This document shows, piece by piece, positions 8,289-15,565 of a stretch of DNA of 64,000 nucleotides. The notes beneath the pieces were generated by a model. The model was not told where the DNA came from. It ran no database searches and saw nothing but the letters and a program-made list of their open reading frames with translations. The stretch is taken from positions 6,820,001-6,884,000 of the forward strand of contig NZ_JAPELX010000001.1 of NCBI RefSeq assembly GCF_026343335.1, written 5' to 3'. This stretch comes from Streptomyces sp. NBC_00078 (GTDB lineage: Bacteria > Actinomycetota > Actinomycetes > Streptomycetales > Streptomycetaceae). The translations under genes and the position numbers were made by a program. The first letter of the stretch is position 1. Each line of letters opens with the position of its first letter.

Positions 8289-8615
8289 ATGAAGCGTTGT
8301 GATGATTGGTTCGCGCCCCCGCCGGAGACACAGACGATGGCGTGTCGCCTGGCGGGAGTGGAGTTGGACATCGACATGAAGTTGGTGTTGGAGTGCGAAC
8401 TGTGGGCGGGGCACGAGGGGCCGGATCATGCGGCGGGGATCGTGGAGGCGCAGGAAGAATCTGGCCGTATGACCTGGGTGTGGTGGCGGTCCGGAGTGGA
8501 AGTGCGTGATACGTGTCCGGTGTATCGGTTCGGGGATGAGGACCGGGTGGACAACGATGCGTGCGGTCTGTTCGCGGGGCACGAGGGCGACCACAGTTGG
8601 CCGGAGCTGGCGTGA
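8289..8615 (+). CDS. Small protein with two C-x(n)-GHEG-x2-H motifs
   Basis: The 108-aa protein (ATG 8289, preceded by GAGG) contains two copies of a Cys/His unit: CELWAGHEGPDH near residues 37-48 and CGLFAGHEGDHSW near the C-terminus. Between them is a conserved-looking EAQEESGRMTWVWWR. The repeated Cys/His pattern suggests two small metal-binding modules. I do not recognise a function. It lies between the large inverted repeat and the long leader of the replication gene. Confidence 0.65.
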   Translation: MKRCDDWFAPPPETQTMACRLAGVELDIDMKLVLECELWAGHEGPDHAAGIVEAQEESGRMTWVWWRSGVEVRDTCPVYRFGDEDRVDNDACGLFAGHEGDHSWPELA

Positions 8616-9298
8616 GGGCTGGCCGGTGAGTGGCGGTGGCCCGGATCGGTGCCGTGGGTGCTGGAGGCTGTGAGCCTCGGGTCGTCGTCCATGGCGTCGG
8701 GGTGGGCGAGTTGGGCTGTGAGGAACTGGCTCACGCTTTTCGGGTCGCCGTGGTGTGCGCCGGGGCGGCGGCGCCCCGTACCGGACCGGCCGAAGGCCGC
8801 ATGCCGGGACGGGGTGCGGCAAGCCGCCCCGGCGGCGCGCCGAAGGCGCGCCCTGGAAGAAGTAAAGCCAGATTCCGCCACGTCCCGAACCGCTGCCCGC
8901 TCCCGTCTCCTCATGGCGCATGGCCCGAAGCGCAACCGGCCGGATAGGCAAACACGGCTCGCCGCTACCGGGATCCTCCGCCCAACTCGGCCCCTGACAG
9001 ACCCTCAGATCCCTCTAGTGCAAAGGCAATTCACTTGCGCCCTGCGGAGAGAACGTGTCGGCTGACGGAATTCTCATTCCGGTCGATTTCGGTATGGGTT
9101 CCGGAAGTTCCCACCAGCCCGGTGGGGTTCATCACGGAAAAATAACAGGCCCCTGGCTGCGGTAACTCATATCATTCAAAGGCAAGTTGACTGCGCCTGA
9201 CCCGGGCGTATGCACGATACGCGCCCTGTAAGCGCAAAGGAGAGAAGCCATGAACACCCGTTATCTACTTCCTGACTTGAGTCTCTGGAGGCCGCGTC
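8616..9298. other. Long non-coding leader of the replication gene
   Basis: I see no convincing gene over most of this 680-base stretch; a plus-strand frame at 8649-9065 has arginine-rich composition typical of a chance frame. The right half is AT-richer than its surroundings (9060-9180) and holds two copies of a 21-base direct repeat and a short upstream frame at 9250, as expected for an origin or control region. Confidence 0.5.
9021..9197. repeat. Two direct repeats upstream of the replication gene
   Basis: 9021-9041 and 9177-9197 both begin CAAAGGCAA and end GCGCC, matching at 16 of 21 positions at 156-base spacing. They flank an AT-rich stretch ahead of the RepSA-like gene and could be operators for an element-encoded repressor, or iteron-like sites. 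The second copy contains TTGACT, a possible -35 hexamer. Confidence 0.45.
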
Positions 9299-9429
9299 AT
9301 GTCTGCCGCATCCTGCAACAACAGCACACCTGCAATCCGCCCGTCCGCCGCATCGTCCGCTCCGGCCGGGCGTTCCGACGTCCTGGCGCGCGAACTACGT
9401 CTGCAAGCTCTCTCAGAGGCGGACCGTGA
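9250..9429 (+). CDS. Possible short upstream reading frame (59 aa) overlapping the replication gene
   Basis: ATG 9250 follows a strong ribosome-binding site (AAGGAGAGAAGCC). The frame encodes MNTRYLLPDLSLWRPRH and then runs out of frame through the first 130 bases of the replication gene to TGA 9427-9429. It may be a translational leader, or an authentic tiny protein. Only the ribosome-binding site supports it. Confidence 0.35.
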   Translation: MNTRYLLPDLSLWRPRHVCRILQQQHTCNPPVRRIVRSGRAFRRPGARTTSASSLRGGP

Positions 9430-10789
9430 CCTTATACGCCTCCTGAAGGATCCGCTCTTTTCGCGTTGGAAGGAGCAGATCAAAGCGATTGGCGGCTGCG
9501 CCAACCCGATTTACCTGTCCGGCTCGACGGTCACCCATGATGCGGTCACGGGTGAGGTGCTCTCGTCCTATTCGACGGACGGGGAGCCTGGCGAGCGGCT
9601 GGCGGTGCGCTGCCGTAACCGGCGTGCCTCGGTGTGCGAGCCGTGCGCGTACCTGCATGCCGGGGACACCTTCCAGCTCGTTCGCGCGGGCCTGTCCGGC
9701 GGCAAGGGCGTGCCCGATGCGGTGCGGGATCGTCCCCGGCTGTTCGTCACCCTGACCGCCCCGTCGTTCGGGCCGGTGCACCGGGTGCGCGAGGGGGATC
9801 GGTGCCGCCCCCGCCGGGATGATCCGCGCTGCGAGCACGGACGGCGGCAGGGCTGCGGCCTGGTGCACACCGAGGATGACCCGCCGGTCGGACTGCCGCT
9901 GTGCCCGGACTGCTACGACTACGTCGGCCATGTGCTGTGGCACGCGCACGCCGGGCGGCTGTGGGACCGGTTCACCACCGCCGTACGCCGCTACCTGGCC
10001 TCGGCCGGTGGGGTGCCGCGCTCCAAGCTCGGTGAGCACCTGGTGGTGTCCTTCGCCAAGGTCGCCGAGTTCCAGCGGCGCGGGGCGATCCACTTCCACG
10101 GCATCGTGCGGATGGACGGCACGGACGGTCCCGCCTCATCCGCTCCGGCCTGGGCGACAGAGGACGTGCTCTTGGACGCGGTCGAGCAGGCCGCCGCGTC
10201 CAGCTTCGTCACGGTCCCGGACTCCGGCGCCTACGGCACGGAACGCGTCGGCTGGGGCGGGCAGTTCGACGCTCACCCCATCCGTCCAGTCGCAGAAAAT
10301 GACAACCCGTCAGATTCGGCGGTCGCCGGATACGTGGCCAAGTACGTCACGAAGGGAGCGGCCGACACGGGCGCCGGACTGGACTACCGGGTCACCAGCC
10401 TGGAGGACATCCGCGCGGCGGTCGTCAACCGCCACGTACGGGCCCTGATGGGTACCTGCTGGCGCCTGGGCGGCCTGGCCGAACTGGAACACCTCCGGCT
10501 GCGGTCGTGGGCTCACGCCCTCGGCTATCGGGGCCACATCCTCACCAAATCCCGCCGCTACTCGACCACGTACGGCGCACTGCGCGAGGAACGGGCCGAC
10601 TACCGAAAGGGCGACACCAAACCCACACGCAGCGCGGACACGGTCACGGAAGCGGCGTGGCGTTACGTCGGTTCCGGCTACACCCGTGGCGAAGCTGACT
10701 TTGCCCTCGGCATCGCCGAAGACATCGTCATAAACCGCGAACTCGCCCGAGAGGCGATGGACGATGAAAAGCGGGGGTGGGTGCTGTGA
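9299..10789 (+). CDS. repSA: Replication initiator protein of the pSAM2 RepSA type
   Basis: The 496-aa protein resembles the rolling-circle initiators of Streptomyces integrative elements. It has a Cys-rich N-terminal part (CRNRRASVCEPCAYLHAGD; CEHGRRQGCGL), the RPRLFVTLTAPSFGPVHR block, the metal-binding HFHGIVRMDG motif near residue 268, and YVAKYVTKGA near residue 344, which fits the catalytic-Tyr motif. It would nick the element's origin and drive rolling-circle replication after excision. The start ATG 9299 has GGAGG nine bases upstream. The following 52-aa gene starts within its last codons. Confidence 0.85.
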   Translation: MSAASCNNSTPAIRPSAASSAPAGRSDVLARELRLQALSEADRDLIRLLKDPLFSRWKEQIKAIGGCANPIYLSGSTVTHDAVTGEVLSSYSTDGEPGERLAVRCRNRRASVCEPCAYLHAGDTFQLVRAGLSGGKGVPDAVRDRPRLFVTLTAPSFGPVHRVREGDRCRPRRDDPRCEHGRRQGCGLVHTEDDPPVGLPLCPDCYDYVGHVLWHAHAGRLWDRFTTAVRRYLASAGGVPRSKLGEHLVVSFAKVAEFQRRGAIHFHGIVRMDGTDGPASSAPAWATEDVLLDAVEQAAASSFVTVPDSGAYGTERVGWGGQFDAHPIRPVAENDNPSDSAVAGYVAKYVTKGAADTGAGLDYRVTSLEDIRAAVVNRHVRALMGTCWRLGGLAELEHLRLRSWAHALGYRGHILTKSRRYSTTYGALREERADYRKGDTKPTRSADTVTEAAWRYVGSGYTRGEADFALGIAEDIVINRELAREAMDDEKRGWVL

Positions 10790-10944
10790 GTAGTGCCAGC
10801 AACAGGCCGCCGCGTGGGCCAAAGGTCACGGTGAAATGGCGAGAGGCTGAGTGGGGGCCGGCGGAACGGAGGCGCCTTGCCCGGTTGCTCTTCAGTCGGT
10901 TGCATGAACGAGAGGTCGAATCGCGTGCAAGAAAGCTGAGTTGA
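10786..10944 (+). CDS. 52-aa basic protein between rep and int, xis-position gene
   Basis: GTG 10786 overlaps the stop of the replication gene (GTGA), so it is translationally coupled. The product is basic and helical (KVTVKWREAEWGPAERRRLA, then FSRLHEREVESRARKLS). In related elements this slot is held by xis, the excision factor. It lacks a clear MerR-like Xis helix-turn-helix and is shorter than usual, so a recombination-directionality role is only a positional guess. A hairpin at 11002-11037 separates it from the integrase. Confidence 0.5.
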   Translation: MSSASNRPPRGPKVTVKWREAEWGPAERRRLARLLFSRLHEREVESRARKLS

Positions 10945-11001
10945 TGCAAGCGAATTTCAACGTACGTAGGATCTAACGGCTAGTCTGGCCTTACAAGAGA
11001 A

Positions 11002-11037
11002 CGACCCCGGGAGCGTTGGCAGGCGCTTCCGGGGTCG
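11002..11037 (+). terminator. Hairpin between the rep operon and the integrase gene
   Basis: CGACCCCGGGAGCG (11002-11015) pairs with CGCTTCCGGGGTCG (11024-11037) with one wobble and an 8-base loop. It probably ends the rep operon and insulates integrase expression. Confidence 0.65.
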
Positions 11038-11079
11038 GGCCAGCGGTGAGGCTGGCCTGCCAGTCGTGAAGGGACTGAC

Positions 11080-13239
11080 ATGACGCATGCTCTCACGTCC
11101 GCGATAGACGTTGTGGACACGGCCGTCAGTGGCCCTCGGCTCCGCGCTGTTGACTACCTTCGGGTGTCGACTGAGGACCAGGCCAAGGGATACGGCATCA
11201 CCTACACGGGGAAGAAAACCGCTCGGTACATCGAGCGGAAGGGATGGCGCCACGCCGGGACCTATGCCGACGAGGGAGTGAGCGGGAGCCTCGAAGCGCA
11301 CGAGCGAGATGGCCTCAAGCGGCTCATGGAGAACGTGCGTGAGACTCCCCGTCCCTTCGATGTCGTGGTCGTTGCTGAAGGCCGCGCGATCGGGCGCACG
11401 GGCCGTGCATTCTGGCGCTGGGTCTGGGAGTTGGAAGACCTTGGCGTCTACGTCGCGGTAGTTAAAGGCGACTACGACAATACGACCGCCGACGGTCGCA
11501 AGAAAATGCGCAAGGATGCAGATTACGCCGAAGAAGAGCGCGAAGTAATCCGCGATAGGACGCAAGGCGGACTGCAAGAGAAAGCAGAAGAGGGCGGCTA
11601 CACGGGCGGGACTGTTCCGTACGGGTGGCGAATCAAGAACAAAGGAGTGAAGGGGGATAGTCGCCTCGTTCTCGATGTTCAGATGGATGGCGATTTCCTA
11701 CATGGTGAGGCTGTCACGCTCCGTCGCGCTTATGCCCTAGTCGTTGATTTTCTAATGACCTGGGAGGAAGTCGCGGGGAAATTGAATCTGGAAGGGTTGC
11801 TGACCCGTTCCGGTGCGCCGTGGTCCAGTGAGAACCTGAAATCCCGGTTGATGTCTCGTGCGGCGCTGGAAGGGGTTCAAGTATTCCGGGACGTCAATTC
11901 TAGGGACTCTCGATTCGGGCGAGGGGTAAAGGTTGACTCTGAAGGAAGCCCGGTCTATGGGAAGACGGTAACTATCCAGTTGGATCCCGTTTTTACTGAT
12001 AGTCAGGTCAAGAAGCTTCTGAAAGTGGCGGAGCGGATAGGGAAGCGGCGCGCTCCTCGGGCAGACAAGCTCAGTTATCCGCTTTCCATGCGGATCGATA
12101 GCCTCTGTGGCTCCTATTACGTCGGCCGTGTGCAGACTTCCACGGGAAAGCGCACCTATGTTTGTTCAGGGAAACAGGCGAAGTATGCGGGGGCGCCCGT
12201 CTGCAAGTGCAGCCAGATTGACGCTGACCAGATCGAGGCTGAGGTTTGGGGGCGTGTTACCAGGCTGCTAGCCAAGCCTGATGAGTTGATGAGCTACGCC
12301 GCTGATTGGGTAGACATGACGCTAGGGAACCAATCGGCTCACGAGGATCGGATTGAGGGGCTGGATCGAAGTATTTCGGTGCAGAAAAACGCGATTGCTA
12401 CGGTCATGGGAACGACCGCAACGCAGGCGGCTGAGATGGGGCTTGAGGGAGAAGCGGCAAAGGAACTCGTCACGCAGGCGGTCAAGCCTTTGAGTGAGGA
12501 ACTGGGGCGACTCTCAAAGCTCCGAGAGGAAGCGGTGGCATGGCAACTGGAAACGCAGGCTGCCGAACAACGGGCGCGAGATCTGTACTCTCTTGCTGAT
12601 TTGGCCCGAACCGAGATGCCCAACATGCCGCACGAGGATCAGGCTAACGTGCTTGATTTGGCTGACGTCAGGGTGAAAATCCAGAGCCGCGTGCCGGTTA
12701 AAAAGGCTCGCGCGGAGTGCTCCGTTGGTTCGTGGTTCCGTGACTCGGCGCTCGAAATTCCCGTGAGTATTTCTGATGAGGAGTGGGCTCGGATTGAGCC
12801 GCTGGTGAAAAAGGCAGGGCGCGGGTCGGGAAAGGCAACTGACCTGCCGCTCAGGGATGCAATCGAGGCCATCCTGTGGAAGGCGCGCACGGCGGAAGGC
12901 TGGAAGGCTGCTGCGGAGCGGATGAGCCGTGGGGCGGGCAAGTCCCTCATGGGCCGCTGGAGTAGGTGGGCGCAAGACGGGACTTGGGGTCGAGTGGTCG
13001 CCGCTCTGGCCGGTGCACAGGCGGTCCCAGTGCCGGACGTCTCCAACGCCGTTGAGCTACCTGACCTGGAAATCTCCGGGGCCGTTGAGCCTCGCCTCCT
13101 TTTGGAGGACTCTGAGAGTCATGACCAGATGGACGCGTCGAGTACCACCATGAGTTGGCAGGCCGCGATGACTGCGAGCGCGATGCCGGGATGCCCGTTC
13201 CGGCGAGCCGCACCTGGCTTCTGGTCCTTGATCAACTGA
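11080..13239 (+). CDS. Large serine integrase, with an unusual C-terminal domain and a host-encoded tail
   Basis: The 719-aa protein has a resolvase/invertase catalytic domain (residues ~23-170: YLRVSTEDQ with the nucleophilic Ser, DEGVSGS, EGRAIGRTGRAFW), a recombinase domain (GTVPYGWRI to ~300), and a zinc-ribbon region (SLCGSYYVG, CSGKQ, CKCSQ) followed by a coiled coil (~430-510). Residues ~562-645 (SISDEEWARIEPLV, AILWKARTAEGW, RWAQDGTWGRVVAAL) resemble the DUF4096 N-terminal domain of IS5-type transposases. The last ~34 codons, after the junction at 13134-13139, are host DNA read antisense to the MFS gene; the native tail lies at 5850-5901. Many codons are less G/C-rich at the third position than in the neighbours. 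ATG 11080 has GAAGGGA upstream. Confidence 0.88.
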   Translation: MTHALTSAIDVVDTAVSGPRLRAVDYLRVSTEDQAKGYGITYTGKKTARYIERKGWRHAGTYADEGVSGSLEAHERDGLKRLMENVRETPRPFDVVVVAEGRAIGRTGRAFWRWVWELEDLGVYVAVVKGDYDNTTADGRKKMRKDADYAEEEREVIRDRTQGGLQEKAEEGGYTGGTVPYGWRIKNKGVKGDSRLVLDVQMDGDFLHGEAVTLRRAYALVVDFLMTWEEVAGKLNLEGLLTRSGAPWSSENLKSRLMSRAALEGVQVFRDVNSRDSRFGRGVKVDSEGSPVYGKTVTIQLDPVFTDSQVKKLLKVAERIGKRRAPRADKLSYPLSMRIDSLCGSYYVGRVQTSTGKRTYVCSGKQAKYAGAPVCKCSQIDADQIEAEVWGRVTRLLAKPDELMSYAADWVDMTLGNQSAHEDRIEGLDRSISVQKNAIATVMGTTATQAAEMGLEGEAAKELVTQAVKPLSEELGRLSKLREEAVAWQLETQAAEQRARDLYSLADLARTEMPNMPHEDQANVLDLADVRVKIQSRVPVKKARAECSVGSWFRDSALEIPVSISDEEWARIEPLVKKAGRGSGKATDLPLRDAIEAILWKARTAEGWKAAAERMSRGAGKSLMGRWSRWAQDGTWGRVVAALAGAQAVPVPDVSNAVELPDLEISGAVEPRLLLEDSESHDQMDASSTTMSWQAAMTASAMPGCPFRRAAPGFWSLIN
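13134..13139. other. attR core (right junction of the element)
   Basis: CGCGTC at 13134-13139 matches 5844-5849. To the right is host sequence encoding CQLMVVL of the MFS transporter on the minus strand; to the left is the integrase gene. The inferred unoccupied site places MVVLDATIVNI in one frame. Confidence 0.85.
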
Positions 13240-13250
13240 GAGGTTGTCAC
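13134..13250 (-). pseudogene. MFS transporter, 5' fragment (start codon and first membrane helix)
   Basis: GTG 13248-13250 opens a minus-strand frame reading VTTSQLIKDQKPGAARRNG, then HPGIALAVIAACQLMVVLDA. This is a typical cytoplasmic N-terminus and start of the first helix of an EmrB/QacA exporter. After 39 codons the frame leaves the transporter at the attR core. The rest of the gene is at 4413-5849. The first palindromic operator lies 24 bases upstream of the start, so the promoter and regulation of the lost transporter are still present. Confidence 0.88.
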
Positions 13251-13273
13251 TATGGGTCCCCCACGAATGCGTT

Positions 13274-13293
13274 AGTGAACGCTCGCGTTCACT
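13274..13293. promoter_or_regulatory. TetR-type operator 1
   Basis: AGTGAACGCTCGCGTTCACT is a near-perfect 20-base palindrome (mismatch only at the centre) in the divergent region between the MFS start (13250) and the tetR start (13437). It is almost identical to operator 2. Confidence 0.8.
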
Positions 13294-13321
13294 GTCGCGC
13301 CAACGGTAGTGAGTCCCCAAT

Positions 13322-13341
13322 AGTGAACGCAAGCGTTCACT
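13322..13341. promoter_or_regulatory. TetR-type operator 2
   Basis: AGTGAACGCAAGCGTTCACT repeats the palindrome of operator 1 with a different central dinucleotide, 48 bases further right. Two matching sites in a divergent tetR/MFS region indicate control of both genes by the adjacent regulator. Confidence 0.8.
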
Positions 13342-13436
13342 TAAATTGGTGTTGCGTGGCGAATCCCCCGATGCTGCCGCGTGGTGCACCCTCGCTCCCG
13401 GACTCCCCGCTCCCCCTGCTCGCTGGAGACACTCAG

Positions 13437-14060
13437 ATGGTTACCTCGCGCTGGACGGCCGCCCCCGCTCAGGCGGCCTCCCTCCGTCGGCGCGGCGCCG
13501 TGCTCGAACGCGCGATCCTCGATGCCGCCCTGGAGCGACTCAGCACGGTCGGCTGGAGCGGCCTCACCATGGAGGGCGTCGCCGCCGGTGCCCAAACCGG
13601 CAAGGCCGCTGTCTATCGCCGCTGGCCGTCCAAGGAGGATCTCGTGGCGGACGCGCTGCAGGCCGGACTGCCACGTCTTGACCAGGCACCCGATCTCGGC
13701 AGCGTCCGTGAGGATCTGCTGGCGCTGAGCCGGGACGCCCGGGATGCGATGTTCTCCCGCTCCGGTTTGGCGTTTCGCTCGGTGATTCACGAATGCGACC
13801 CGATCCAGGCGGAGCGCTTCCATGCCGTGATCTTCGACGGGATCGTGGAGCCCACCGTCGAACTTCTCCGCGAAGTCATCACCCGTGGCATAGAGCGGAA
13901 CGAGGTCCGCCCCGATGCCGCGAACAGCTACGTCCTCGATGTCATCCCGGCCACCATGATGTACCGCTCCAAGATGCGCGGGAGCGAATGGGGTGATCGT
14001 GATCTCGAGGAAATGGTCGACCAGTTGATGCTTCCGTTGCTGCGGCCGAGCGGTGGCTGA
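13437..14060 (+). CDS. TetR-family transcriptional repressor
   Basis: The 207-aa protein has an N-terminal TetR helix-turn-helix at residues ~24-70 (AILDAALERLSTVGWSGLTM, then GKAAVYRRWPSKEDLV) and a C-terminal ligand/dimer domain of the TetR_C type. The start ATG 13437 has GGAGA eight bases upstream; a longer frame to the left runs through the operators and is not used. It is divergent from the severed MFS exporter and lies next to two matching palindromes, so it very likely repressed that exporter and itself. Its ligand is unknown. With the exporter broken, its main local target is gone. Confidence 0.9.
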   Translation: MVTSRWTAAPAQAASLRRRGAVLERAILDAALERLSTVGWSGLTMEGVAAGAQTGKAAVYRRWPSKEDLVADALQAGLPRLDQAPDLGSVREDLLALSRDARDAMFSRSGLAFRSVIHECDPIQAERFHAVIFDGIVEPTVELLREVITRGIERNEVRPDAANSYVLDVIPATMMYRSKMRGSEWGDRDLEEMVDQLMLPLLRPSGG

Positions 14061-14153
14061 GAGGTGGCCGAGTACGGGTCGTGGAGGTCGTGGCGCCGCT
14101 GAGGGAAACCGGGGTGTCGCCGGATGATCCGCGGGGCGTAGGCTTAGCAGGCC

Positions 14154-14855
14154 ATGCCGTACGAAGCACCCACTCACACCGTCGAGCGCTCCCTTCGCGC
14201 CACGACCGGAGCGAAGATCATTGCCGGCGTCGACGAGGTGGGGCGCGGTGCGTGGGCCGGTCCCGTCACGGTCTGCGCGGCGGTCACCGGTCTGCGCCGG
14301 CCCCCCGAAGGCCTCACCGACTCCAAGCTGCTCACCGTCAAGCGGCGGACTGTGCTTGCCGTGGAACTGCGGAAGTGGGTGTCCTCGTACGCCCTGGGGC
14401 ACGCCTCCCCGGAGGAGATCGACGATTTCGGCATGACCGCCGCTCTGCGTCTGGCGGCGGTGCGCGCCCTTGAGGCTCTGCCGGTCCGTCCCGACGCGGT
14501 GATCCTCGACGGGAAGCACAACTATCTCGGTACTCCCTGGCAGGTCCGTACGGTGATCAAGGGTGATCAGTCGTGTGTGGCGGTCGCGGCGGCCTCGGTG
14601 ATCGCCAAGGTTCAGCGCGACAAAATGATGGCCGAACTGGGTATCGACCATGCAGACTTCGGTTTTGCGGCCAACGCCGGGTATCCGTCGCCCGTGCACA
14701 AGGCCGCACTGGCGGAGCGGGGCCCCACCCCGTACCACCGGTTGTCGTGGGCGTATCTTGATGCGCTGCCCCAGTGGCGGCATCTCAAGAAGGTCCGCAG
14801 TTGGGCGGACGGAGGCGTTCCGAAAATCGAGGGTCAGCTGGGCTTCGATTTCTGA
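14154..14855 (+). CDS. rnhB: Ribonuclease HII
   Basis: The 233-aa enzyme cleaves the RNA strand of RNA-DNA hybrids and starts removal of misincorporated ribonucleotides. It shows GVDEVGRGAWAGPV at residues 25-38 (catalytic Asp27, Glu28), LTDSKLL, the third Asp in AVILDGKHNYL near residue 119, and VAAASVIAKVQRD. Length and motif order are normal. The gene order rnhB - unassigned gene - unassigned gene - recQ, with hrdB further right, is the one I recall from Streptomyces chromosomes. Confidence 0.95.
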   Translation: MPYEAPTHTVERSLRATTGAKIIAGVDEVGRGAWAGPVTVCAAVTGLRRPPEGLTDSKLLTVKRRTVLAVELRKWVSSYALGHASPEEIDDFGMTAALRLAAVRALEALPVRPDAVILDGKHNYLGTPWQVRTVIKGDQSCVAVAAASVIAKVQRDKMMAELGIDHADFGFAANAGYPSPVHKAALAERGPTPYHRLSWAYLDALPQWRHLKKVRSWADGGVPKIEGQLGFDF

Positions 14856-14923
14856 CGATTCCGCTCGCACTCATGTGCCACCCGCCGATGCGAGCCGTAC
14901 CAGTGTTTGATAAAAATCAGCTC

Positions 14924-15565
14924 ATGCCTCTCATTCCCGAGGAGCCTCAGATTCACGAGAGTGCCCAGGGTCCCCGCGTCACTCCGGCCAGTGGCCGCAC
15001 CGCGCCGACCCCCCATCCTGTACCCGGCCCCCGTCCCGCGGCTCCGCCGCGCCCCGGTCGTCCTGGTCCGCTCCGGCCCACGCCGCCGGTGCAGCGCACG
15101 TCGCATGACGTGGCCGCGGTGAAGCCCGGACCCTCGGTCCCGGCTGCTCCGGCCGCCTCCGTCGCGGCTTCGACCACCCCGCAGATCCAGCTGATCCCGG
15201 CTTCGGCTGACGGTGCGCTCGACGCCGCCGAAGAAGCCGTGGACCTGCTTCTGGACTCGGGGCGCACCCCCGGCGACGTACTGGTGATCACCACCGGCGA
15301 ACAGCACCCGTGGGCAACCCACGAGCTGTCGTTCGGTGAAACCTCCTACTGGGCGCAGCACGACGCGGGCGACGACGTTTTCTACGCGGACGCGTCTGCA
15401 GCCGGTCGCACAGCCTCGCGCCCCGTGGTCGTGGTTGCTGTCAACGGCGGTTCCGGCGCTGCCGCTGTCACTGTCCTGCCGCTGGCCCTCGCTCGGGCCG
15501 GAGCCTTGCTGATCGTCTGCGGAGATCCGCAGCAGATCAACTCGGTGCTGGGCGCGGGCGTCTGA
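14924..15565 (+). CDS. Conserved Streptomyces protein with proline-rich N-terminus, function unknown
   Basis: The 213-aa protein has a disordered first ~90 residues, rich in Pro and Arg (PGPRPAAPPRPGRPGPLRP), then a compact domain: LDAAEEAVDLLLDSGRTPGDVLVITTGEQHPWA and VVVVAVNGGSGAAAVTVLPLALARAGALLIVCGD. The second part looks like the end of an ATPase/helicase-like Rossmann fold without a Walker A motif. I do not recognise the family. ATG 14924 is the start after which the frame looks coding; a longer frame to the left overlaps rnhB. A perfect 28-base palindrome lies just after its stop. Confidence 0.65.
   Translation: MPLIPEEPQIHESAQGPRVTPASGRTAPTPHPVPGPRPAAPPRPGRPGPLRPTPPVQRTSHDVAAVKPGPSVPAAPAASVAASTTPQIQLIPASADGALDAAEEAVDLLLDSGRTPGDVLVITTGEQHPWATHELSFGETSYWAQHDAGDDVFYADASAAGRTASRPVVVVAVNGGSGAAAVTVLPLALARAGALLIVCGDPQQINSVLGAGV

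Larger units (their letters stand above)
5844..13139 (+). mobile_element. Integrated serine-integrase element with RepSA-type replication gene
   Basis: The boundaries come from the split MFS gene: rejoining the DNA left of 5844 to the DNA right of 13139 across the shared hexamer CGCGTC restores one open frame through the conserved VVLDATIVNIALP motif. Between them lie, in order, an XRE-type regulator, three small genes, a large inverted repeat, a small GHEG-repeat gene, a pSAM2-RepSA-like initiator, a 52-aa gene and a large serine integrase. This resembles actinomycete integrative and conjugative elements. However, I see no FtsK/SpoIIIE-type transfer gene, so it looks mobilizable or defective in transfer. 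The integrase is of the serine type instead of the tyrosine recombinase common in such elements. Confidence 0.88.

Noticed and set aside
8649..9065. 138-aa plus-strand frame in the rep leader
   Set aside because: Arg/Pro/Ala-rich with no coding features, no ribosome-binding site, and direct repeat 1 (9021-9041) lies inside it.
13155..13436. N-terminal extension of the TetR gene
   Set aside because: The open frame left of ATG 13437 passes through both operators and the MFS 5' end; TetR proteins start shortly before the HTH and a ribosome-binding site precedes 13437.
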